A stretch of 64,000 bases of DNA from Plasmopara viticola (lineage: Eukaryota; Oomycota; Peronosporomycetes; Peronosporales; Peronosporaceae): assembly GCA_001695595.3 (NCBI GenBank), contig MBPM02000055.1, positions 248,001 to 312,000 of the forward strand, in the 5' to 3' direction. Positions 55,584 through 64,000 of this stretch are shown here, one piece after another. The position numbers and the translations under genes are program-made. Position 1 is the stretch's first letter. The number at the start of each line of letters is the position of its first letter. Under the pieces are notes generated by a model. The model ran no database searches and was not told the origin of the DNA. It was given only the letters and a program-made list of their open reading frames with translations.

Positions 55584-58500
55584 GCGAGTGGTTCGCAAAT
55601 AACAATCATAATAAAGCCACAGATTTTAAATCATTTTTATGACTTTGACATTGATGAGGGTCAAAAAAGCGGTTTGCATACTGAGGTATTTCAAAAATTT
55701 TGATTCGCGTGATCACATGATTTGATGGTGTATGCACAAAGTTTCTTACACCAAACATCTCCCTCATACGTAGCGAGGTTGGCTCGAGTTTTTATACACG
55801 CCATCTGCCTAACTCCAAGAGATAGACTCAGTATATTTATGTATTGAGTAGATGAGATCTTGGTCATAAGACTTGTACTACCTCTAGAGTCAGGCGGATT
55901 GCAATATCTACGACACGAGTATATGACGAAAGTCGGAATCCAACACCTCCTTTATGGCAAACATCTGGTGCACCTGAGCCGCTACGACCAATCCTATGTG
56001 AAGATGAAGCAGTCTGCTCACTTGCCTTTGTGCATACATGAACGAATGAACAACCTGATAGCCCTGCTTAGCCGTAAGAAGTGCCCCATCTAATTGCAAT
56101 AGGTCCGACTTGATCAGTGCACGTCACAAGGCGTTCTTCACTTCAAGAATGCGACTTGAAGCCTCTTCAACAGAAGATGGTAGAGTCGTCTGCGTCAATG
56201 ACGCTGCACCTAAGGTTGATTTTTCTCCCAATTTTTAGCGGCAAAGCGGATGACACCCGACTTTGTGGAGCTCCAGCCTACCAAGAAGGAGGTCATATTT
56301 TGCACCCTGGTTCAAGAGATTTGAGCTTTCGGTTCTACTAATGTGTCTCTAGCGCTATATATCGGAAATGTTTTTGTTCCATGACCCTCATTGCACCGTG
56401 AGGCCTTTTCAGCCAAAGGGGTATCAAGTCTACTAACTGTCGCACAACCGTTTGGGTACTTTTGGGTGTGATTGCTCGTTCACTTTAGTATCCTATCATC
56501 GTCTGCCTTAATTTGGAATCCATGAGGCACCTCCCGGGCTCGGGTCGAGCGACTAATCGCTCAAGCCACAGACTCGGTGTTTCCTGGTCCATGACCAACC
56601 AGCGTTTGACGCTAACATGGACCGACCAGAATTCTAAATACAGAAACCCTCGTTCCTGTCGCTGAGCAAAAGAGGCTCTGTCGCACTAGTAGCCTCGGCA
56701 TATCGCTGACTCTCTTTGACAACAAAGCGTCATAAATAGATCTCCAGCGCCCAAGCGTCGACAGGGAATGTCTCTGAATTAATGAAACTTTTCATGGTTG
56801 ACCTGTTCACCAGTAAGTCCACTATTTGTGCTTTAAAGCACGGACTCTTTATGTTTGAGCTTTACTGACTTTTGATATATCCTTGAGGCTTGGTTAAATT
56901 CGTTTTCTGGTTGGTTGCGCCTACTAGGTGTTGCCAGTTTCCGCGGCAAATAAAACGACCGTTTCCGATTTCCGAGTATTGGCTTATATGGCACAGGGGA
57001 CACTTAAGTCGCGAATGGGGGATATCAAAATATGAACATCGACAGATGCCCAAATGATGGTCCACAGCCCAAAGTTATACCTCTTTCGTATCGTCGCACA
57101 GACAATAATTATGGGAACAGGACCACCCGATGAGCCCTGTTTCTGCGAGCCATCCCTTTCGCTTGCCACCCAGAAGTTTAGAGCGACGAATAATGCCACT
57201 TTCTTGGCCTTTTTAAAGAAGTTAAAGTGTACACCGAGCACCTCCGTCCGGACAGCACTCGTGCACAATTTTTTCAAAACACGGTCACTGCTACCTTTTT
57301 GAGGGGGTGGCTACTGGTCATTACATTCAGCAGAATTCGTAATTTTGGATAGACTCCACCACGTTTTTCAACCCTGGTCGGCTGCATGAAAGCGTGGCAG
57401 CACACGGTACGCTTAGCTGAAGATCGGAAAGACTTTCGTCAACTGACGCTTTATCTCAAGCCAAGTTGGATATGCCAATATTCCACGTAAGAGCTCATTC
57501 GCATGCTCCTCACTCAAGCTTCGAGATGGCAGAGTTACTCCCTGGGTCCCTGACCGCAACTAGGCAGACACCAAGTCATATTGACCTCTCTGATACAAAG
57601 CAGGATTTTTCTTTTCCGTTGCTAAAGGAGCTTTGTTATTTCAAAACCCATCTCTGCTAATAAACAGAAGTGCTGTTGATGCAGACATTGATACATCAGA
57701 GGCCGGCTTTTATGGAGTCGAGAAAAGGACTCCGGAACGTAGGTTGGCACAGAATGGTCGATGCTCGTCCAACACAGAGCTCGCAAGTGATATGGCTGGC
57801 TCTACGTTAAGGCAGTATGGAAAAGACTCTACCATTGAGCGTGACATAGTACGTAAGCCACCAAGCAATGTTCATAGTAATCATCATCTGTTATATACCG
57901 CCAGCGGCATAGCCCACTTATTGAATCCGTGCTCGGCCTGCCAAGACACTCAAGAGAAAGCACTTTTCGGTGACCGATTAAGAAAAATATCTTGGTTAGG
58001 GGATGACGCAGACACGGTCGGTGACAAACCAGCAGAGTTGTTCCTCGCTTGTATTGCAAGATAGAATGGGCTTCCGGAGTTAACTGTCTTGGATCCAACG
58101 AGAACCTACTATACGTGCTATTCATTTGAATAACTATTTAAAGACTTGACACCAGGCTTTAAAACTGTTATACCTTAAGAGGCTATACTTTGTAAAAATA
58201 ACCAGGTTTTGCGCTCTTTAAAGCCACACCAGTGTGGTCTAGGCTTGACAAAGGAGGAACAGTCGCTGACATCAGGTCTCCCACGAAGTGCGAGCACTTC
58301 AAAGACTTAGCACGTATGGCAAAAGACTAGATTAGAAAAAGATTCTGACTCACAGGGAAATGATAACGCAAAAACTTTCAAATTGGCGGTTGGCGTCAAT
58401 TAGTACTTAATCTTTACTCTAGGTGCTGCTACTGTCAAGATTTAAATATGCCGCGCTTCATTAGATTTTTAAGGACATTGCCGAAGGAGGCTTAGATCAT

Positions 58501-58584
58501 ACACTTGATACTATTTTAAGAATGCAAACACGCCCAATGCTCTATCCGGGCTTACTTTAACCACATTTAGACCTCTGTCACTTT
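55584..58584. other. Relic-rich intergenic stretch
   Basis: Numerous short frames: 55908-56099 minus, 56984-57277 minus and 57633-58064 plus (143 codons, hydrophilic, no signal peptide). None has a motif that I can name. Compositional mosaicism suggests old transposons. Confidence 0.45.
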
Positions 58585-58779
58585 ATGCATTTAGGAAACT
58601 CTGCGCAAGAGGAGGGTGCAATCATCGATGCAAAGCGGCTTCTAGGGATTAGTTCTTCACACCCGACGCCACTGGGAGCTACTAAAACTAATACATTGCT
58701 TCTTGGATCCAAATGCTTTTCGCGTGCTTATAACGACCTCGAAAAGCATGTGCGGTGGACATATGCAGGCAAATGTTAA
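58585..58779 (+). pseudogene. UNG C-terminal fragment
   Basis: The plus-strand frame reads AQEEGAIIDAKR, SSHPTPLGATKT and LLGSKCFSRAY, clearly derived from UNG residues about 238-289. It lacks the catalytic GQDPYH half. The loop is HPTPLG instead of HPSPLG. It is one half of the inverted duplication of the ELMO/UNG junction. Confidence 0.9.
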
Positions 58780-58909
58780 TAACTTCGTTGGACGAACGTC
58801 TCGGAGTTGGTTTGTCTGATCTCTTTATCAATGTACTATCCAAAATTGACGACCCACAGCTTTATTTCTTGGCAACGTGCTTGGTCCAGTTCTGTGGATG
58901 TGAGAGGTA

Positions 58910-59122
58910 TCCGTTAGCATGGAAGGAAAGCCACAACGCTCTCTCTTGCATCGGTCAAAGCCTCATCATCGTTGTAATCGGATCTCGCCGCAGCTGCTGC
59001 TTCCACCCGCCATTTATCACCAATAAAGAGAGCGCAAATATGCGCGCTGGAGTATTCTCTGCAGGTCGACCTTCCGCATAGGCTAATTGATACGACGAAG
59101 GCGGCGGCGCGAGTAAGGACGT
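58910..59122 (-). pseudogene. ELMO-domain gene 3' fragment
   Basis: The minus strand matches the last exon of the ELMO gene (about 54310-54530) over about 210 bases at roughly 80% identity by eye, including CTTTATTGGTGAT and GGAAGCAGCAGCTGC. A deletion of about 10 bases removes part of the HFREAL segment and breaks the frame. The order and strands relative to the UNG fragment mirror the originals. Confidence 0.88.
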
Positions 59123-61623
59123 GTCTTGTACATATTCCGTTATTTATCACTTTTTAGGCCAATTTATCCAAAATTTATTGTCGTATCGGGTATATTCTTT
59201 TGTACGTGATATTTGAGTCGAGGGATGATGCCAGCTCGGACAGAGCATGCTTATACTTGAGCTCACTCAAACAGACGTGGAAGCCTATTTTCTCGGTGAA
59301 TTTTTGGTAGTAAGTCTCATCTGAATGTTCCTCGAACAAAATATACATCTTTTGAAATCTTCAAGATTTTGAAACTTCTCACCTTATAAGGCAAAGACGC
59401 TTTCGCATATGTTTTAAGCTAAAGCGGTCATGTCGGACAGCTTTGTTTTGCACGTCCATAAAAATAGGGTCTTTTTGTTAGCCACTGGATTGCAAAAATC
59501 TCTCAAAATAATTTCCGTATCGCATTTCTAACAAAGGCAAGCTCTTGGCTGCTCTCTGCTACCTAATCTGTCTTGTAGATCGATGTGACCCACTTGCCAA
59601 GCTTTGTTACCTATACTAAATGGCTCTATGTTACCCATCTTTAAAACTAACTTTCGACCAGAAAACTAAATTGAAGTCTAAACTTCGCTGCTACTAGCAG
59701 AGCTACATTATCCGCTAAGCATGGGTTATGGTGACGTCGTCACGTTTGCCAACGAACAATTTTTGGTCTTGTGGACCCAGAGTAGCATTGGCCGTAGCTT
59801 CGCTGACTTTAATCTCAAAATTTGCCGAGCAAAGCAACATCGGTAAAACATAACCCATGATCCGTGTCTATCCAAAGGAGACCGACATAGTTGACATTCG
59901 TTTTGACAGAGAGACTTAAGAACTCGCCGACTGAAGTCACACACTTATGGTATAAGGAACGCTGGGCTTCAGTAGGCTTATTTGATGCCTCGCGATGGGT
60001 ACACCTCCCCTTTATAAACTTGGCAGTAACCAAAGAAGCAAACAGCAGCAGTAGACAGCTGCTTATTTCCGCAAGTGTGAGAGTGTACAGAGACCCATTT
60101 CAAGTCTTGATTGTCTCTGGTGCGTCGCAAATTTCTAGCTTAGCTTGCCTTAGCGGCCATCTCAACCATTTTATTCTTAAGGTGGAGGTTCTGGCTTTCC
60201 TTTCTATGAAATAGAAACTTAACGTTTCTGTCGCGACAGCCAGCACAAATTATATTTGTACTGCCAAAGCTCTATTTACAAGCCGAGCGAAAATTAAAAG
60301 TCACTTTATGCAAAGAAGATAAGAACATGTTTGGGTCGTTGTACACTGCTCGGATAAATATCGTTTTTAAACTAGGGTGTCGAACATACCCCTCGCGGCG
60401 GCTAGTACGCTTAGCGATGTGCTATAGGAGTGGTCAGGAATGCTACAAAAGCTATCAAGTGTTCGACGACGTCTAATTGTTTGCGCACAATTGCTTGGAC
60501 CAATGTAGGCTATCGTCCACAATATACTTATTTCCACTCAGAAAGAAGTCAGTTGTCACTAAATGACACCTTGAAAGAGTTTCTTAAATTATGAGAGCCT
60601 ATAAGCTTGGTTCCAGCAGTCTTTGCAGCACCTTTAACGCTTTATAATCAGCATGAGACTTGCGCAGCTTTAATGAAGCAAACGCCTCAACTGCTTCGCA
60701 TACGCCTCGTAATCAGAGTAATTCGTGAATTACATAGACCTAGCCAACAATTTGCACAAATACAGTGCTTCGTCTCGTAAACTTTTGCTCGATCTTATTG
60801 AAAGGCATCAAGAAGGCAGCCTCAGAATGCTGCTGACGGCATAAAAGAAGCATTTACTAGGTGTTCCTCGAGGGATTGATGAAAAGAAGACGCAATTCAA
60901 CATTGTTTGCTTTCGACAACGTCATCGGTCGCGCAAAGCTTGATGAGGACGGATTTGAGTTAAATTGTCTCATATAAGTACTAGAAGTTTAGAGCTACAG
61001 ACCGAACTACATTTGTTCATGACAAGGAGCTGAAGGACGTATTGGTGAAGCTCCTATGCATCTTTTAGGCTTAGCATTTTATGGTCATATCAGGCTGTGT
61101 ACGGTCCCAACTTGCTCCAAAGAATAGGAAGATGGTGGTCAATTTTCGCGAAATACAATTGTTATGCTCAATACAAGCCTACATTACGTACTAAGCGGCT
61201 GCATTACTAGCTGGCTAGTAAAACGACGAACGGATTTGTCGGACACGTAAACGTATTACAATCTGAAGCCTTTGGTAGGATTTCCAATATGACAAAAGTC
61301 GAGTAACTTATCCCTCGTGAGTGCATCGCTAAGATCAAACCGACGATCTGGTGTACTACCACGAACGTCATGCATCAACTGCATGCTTACGTTAGCCACG
61401 ACAATGTGGTTAATTTGCAAACTATGGCAACTCTCTGATCAACGTTAGGCCTGCGAGATCGCTCCGGTTAAGATGTCAATGTGTGTAATGTGCGCTATGT
61501 TTGAGCTACACGCATCGTGGGAGCTACAACCGAAGGCATTATAGTAGTACTTTTAACGTAATAGTGCACAAAGGAAAAAAAGGGATACCCACAGTTCACA
61601 ATGAATTTAGACCAATTAAGGCC
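59123..61623. other. Relic DNA upstream of PIG-Q
   Basis: No supportable gene. A weak third copy of the Asn-Lys repeat lies at 59590-59632 on the minus strand. Frames at 59726-60214 on both strands are unassigned. The PIG-Q frame is open back to 61501, but that part is AT-rich and not family-like. Confidence 0.45.
59575..59660 (-). repeat. Dispersed repeat, copy 3 (weak)
   Basis: The reverse complement shares CATAG..CC.....TA..TAACAAAG with the copies at 4.6 and 40.8 kb. The minus-strand reading gives GNKAWQVGHIDLQ, paralleling the SNEDLQVGITDLQ of copy 1. Confidence 0.35.
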
Positions 61624-63542
61624 ATGGCGTATCAAGTCGTGTATTGGCCACGGCACCTGTGGACGCCTACTGCCTTCACATCTTCATCTGCTGTGGTATG
61701 CCTACGCCTTTCTCCTCATGCTTTGTGCGTCGTCTCGCTCGACGCAACGTCTTCGACGGGTCTCGAGCTACTGCCCGCTAAAGGTTCGGAATCTCGTCGC
61801 ATTGTCCTCTTCGACGTGCAAGTGGCGGTACGCGGGAGCTTCGAGACCCTCCACGCCCCGCATCATTTGCAGCAAATCAAGACCTTTTTCACGCGTGCCT
61901 ACAATGGTGAGCCGCTAGCAGCAGCTGTAGCTCAAGAGTCGGCAATGGAAAGAGCTTTCGAGGCTATGGGCTACTACATCATCTACGTCCCATTTGCGGC
62001 GCTACTGACACTCACGACCGCTTTTCAGCACTTGCTGCATAGCACAAAGACTCCGTCATGGCTTTTAGCAGGGGGTGGAAAACGCGTGGCGGTAGGACTA
62101 GTGCGTTGTAGACTCTAGACGGGATTAAAGTGCAACCTTCTTGTGCTGTGCAGGACCTCTCGACGTTTCTATCGGTGCTGTCCCAGCAGCTACACAATGC
62201 AGCAAGCATTCCAGTACGCATACGACAGTATTATCGGATCACCAAGACGAGACGACTCGCCCGCCAAGAAAGTAGGCTCTGCTTCGACTCTTTGCTATCA
62301 TCTACGTGGTTGACAAAATTCTGTCTTCTATTTCTACAGGACTGGCACTTCTCCAAGTTTGCAACTTGATGTGCTTTCTATTGCTTGACATGCTTTTAGG
62401 GCGCGTGGTCCTGGCCTATGTTGTGGCGTCACCACACTTGCAAGCCTTACTCAAGTGCGCTCTCTGTTAGCAATCCACCTTGCGCTAGAATCAGTGCTCA
62501 CGCTTTTGTCTCCTTGTTACCAGCTCTCCGAATGTGGTGGTAGAGCTTTTGCGTACCAATGTCGAGTGGCTGATGGGCGCACCCGCGGGTTTCAAGTTGA
62601 ACAAGCCCATGGCGTCGATTCTAGGCAACAGCATCCTCCTATGGCTGCATTTGTGGAGTTTTCTGTTCGAGCACTTCATGGCTGTAGCAAAGAGTATTCC
62701 TCTAAGTTGGTGGCTTCTACGAGCTATTCAATGGATGGGCATGACGCTCCAATTGACGTGCCTAGCAGGAGTTGTGAACCTCATGACGTGGCATTCCCAT
62801 TGGGTCTATCTCTACTTTGCGAAGCTGAATCGTCTCCAGTTTGGGTTGTTCTCGTCGCTATCCAAGCTCTTTTTGGGAAAGAAGAACAACGTGCTGCGGC
62901 ATCGCGTGGACACGTGCGAGTACGACGTCGGACAGCTACTGCTGGGCACGCTCTTCTTCACTGTTTTAACGTTTCTCGTGACGACGAATCTCGTTTTCTT
63001 TGTCTTTTTCGCGGCCGTGCATGGCGGTATCGAACTTTTATTGGTTCTGCTGTGGCTACCAGTCGTGCTTCTGACATCACTTCCCTTAGCCTCACTGGTT
63101 TATCGGGCATGGAATCCTAGTTTCTTTATCGTTGGCATGGAAGTACGAACGTGTGAGGGACCAACAGGCACTCACACTATCGTAGAACATGTGGGCGTAG
63201 GTCGTCAGTCACCGCTATTGGATGCTCAGCATCGAATAGCGCTGCGACAAGTGTTTGCGTCGTGGGAAGCCAGCAACAAAGTGACTGGTACCGACGCCAT
63301 TTTCCAGCTCGTACCCATCACTTCCAGCTATTCGGCGCAGTTTACCAGGTTTGTTTGATTAGTGTTTAGAGTGATGGGTTGGTCTTACATGTTATTGTTA
63401 AAATGCTGGAACAAGACTGCGTAGATACTTCCAAGCAGTGGGTGCGCGCTACTCGCTGGCTGTCATTGTAAAAGCGTGTCTGTTTGGAAGCACTGAGGTT
63501 GCCCAAGTTCCCTTGAGCGTTTTATTAAGCTTCTTGGAATGA
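61624..63542 (+). CDS. PIGQ: PIG-Q/Gpi1, subunit of GPI-GlcNAc transferase
   Basis: A five-exon model: 61624-62091, 62154-62271, 62340-62454, 62524-63348 and 63425-63542. The introns are 62, 68, 69 and 76 nt, all GT-AG and in phase, giving 547 residues. The ATG at 61624 was chosen over 61501 because the upstream codons are AT-rich and unlike the family. The Gpi1 signature sits near residues 249-285: WLMGAPAGFKLNK followed by LGNSILLWLHLW. Several hydrophobic segments surround it, as expected for a polytopic ER protein. The final exon, in phase, adds FQAVGARYSLAVIVKACLFG, which resembles the usual C-terminal end. PIG-Q stabilises the complex in which PIG-A transfers GlcNAc to phosphatidylinositol. 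PIG-A lies on the same strand 23 kb upstream. Confidence 0.9.
62092..62153 (+). other. PIG-Q intron 1
   Basis: Donor GTAGGA, acceptor GTGCAG, phase 0. It removes an in-frame stop that otherwise ends the first exon. Confidence 0.75.
62272..62339 (+). other. PIG-Q intron 2
   Basis: Donor GTAGGC, pyrimidine-rich acceptor TTTCTACAG, phase 1. The join restores a hydrophobic segment (LALLQVCNLMCFLLLDM). Confidence 0.75.
62455..62523 (+). other. PIG-Q intron 3
   Basis: Donor GTGCGC, acceptor TTACCAG, phase 2. It removes the in-frame TAG and joins directly into the Gpi1 signature exon. Confidence 0.72.
63349..63424 (+). other. PIG-Q intron 4
   Basis: Donor GTTTGT, acceptor TGCGTAG, phase 2. Without it the protein would stop 3 codons later and lack the final hydrophobic segment. 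Confidence 0.6.
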
Positions 63543-64000
63543 CTTTGGCGAATTAGTCGCCACGTATGAGAACCTCGTTTCTAAGAAATTATTGGTCGGG
63601 TTGAAAACGTTCCTGTGCGGCACGGTCTACTAGAGTATGAGTTGACAGTCACGCACGCAAGTGTCCAATTGAGTAAACTCTGCTAATGATACCATCTATA
63701 TGAATGCTGTTCAATACAATGAAGAAGTGTATTGCGCTTTATCTCGTAAATCGCTCTTTTTCTATAAAACGCAAGCGTTAGTTTGGCGTCGAGCTGTATC
63801 AATTGTCACAAGGACTGATCCGAAGTAAACTGATTTTACTGACAGAGAAAGATGTCTTTGCGATTAAGGCCAACACCCGTATTGAAGCTACAATTTGCAG
63901 TACTTGCATTTTAAAGTTGCTGCAAATGGTGCGAAGCTAGTCGAACAGCACAACACGGTGGGATTTCGAGCATTTGGCAGAAGTACCTCGAAACCATAAG
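63543..64000. other. 3' flank of PIG-Q
   Basis: No gene seen in the last 458 bases. The sequence becomes AT-rich again. Confidence 0.5.

Noticed and set aside
57633..58064. 143-codon plus-strand frame considered as a possible secreted effector
   Set aside because: No signal peptide, no RXLR-EER pair, and it lies amid relic DNA.
61501..61623. N-terminal extension of PIG-Q
   Set aside because: AT-rich, lysine/asparagine-rich codons unlike the following GC-rich coding sequence; the start is not needed for the family match.
1..64000. tRNA, rRNA or CRISPR features
   Set aside because: No cloverleaf with a convincing TTC-loop, no ribosomal sequence and no spaced short repeats were seen.
1..64000. 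RXLR or Crinkler effectors
   Set aside because: No frame combined a signal peptide with RXLR/EER or LFLAK-type motifs.

Overview
This window looks like nuclear DNA from an oomycete, most likely a plant-associated member of the Peronosporales (Phytophthora or a downy mildew). The evidence is two intact elicitin genes and one dead one (a protein family essentially restricted to oomycetes), a seven-TM/lipid-phosphatase fusion of the oomycete 'GPCR-bigram' kind, an RWP-RK factor, short GT-AG introns of 49-76 nt, and compact gene islands inside AT-rich, transposon-laden DNA. The species cannot be fixed by eye.

Layout. (1) 0-26 kb is gene-poor and AT-rich. It holds a tiny cysteine-run protein (1.2 kb), two elicitin genes (12.1 and 20.7 kb) with an elicitin pseudogene between them (14.0 kb), several tandem repeats, a perfect 65-bp palindrome and a hairpin. 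(2) 26-35 kb is a graveyard of mobile elements: a Ty1/copia fragment (26.1-27.7 kb), then a decayed Maverick/Polinton-like element (about 28-34.5 kb) with recognisable protein-primed DNA polymerase B, chromodomain integrase and probable capsid remnants. That element is itself interrupted by a GC-rich insert with a 15-bp target-site duplication and by a second insertion with inverted ends. (3) 36.3-38.4 kb has a 179-aa protein with an internal duplication, and PIG-A, the catalytic subunit of GPI-GlcNAc transferase. (4) 38.4-45.7 kb is again repetitive: a gypsy protease trace, a probable copia trace and a nearly perfect inverted repeat with 507-bp arms. (5) 45.7-55.6 kb is a compact gene island: a seven-TM/inositol-polyphosphate-4-phosphatase fusion, an RWP-RK factor, two small genes, an ELMO-domain protein and uracil-DNA glycosylase. 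(6) 55.6-61.6 kb is mostly relic DNA, including an inverted decayed duplicate of the ELMO/UNG junction. (7) 61.6-63.5 kb holds PIG-Q (Gpi1), a second subunit of the complex that contains PIG-A.

Together the intact genes point to GPI-anchor initiation at the ER (PIG-A plus PIG-Q), phosphoinositide and small-GTPase signalling (7TM-INPP4 and ELMO), base-excision repair (UNG), transcription (RWP-RK) and secreted sterol-binding-type proteins (elicitins). Intron-exon models were built by hand from splice signals and reading phase; all functional calls are by recognition of motifs, with no search run.
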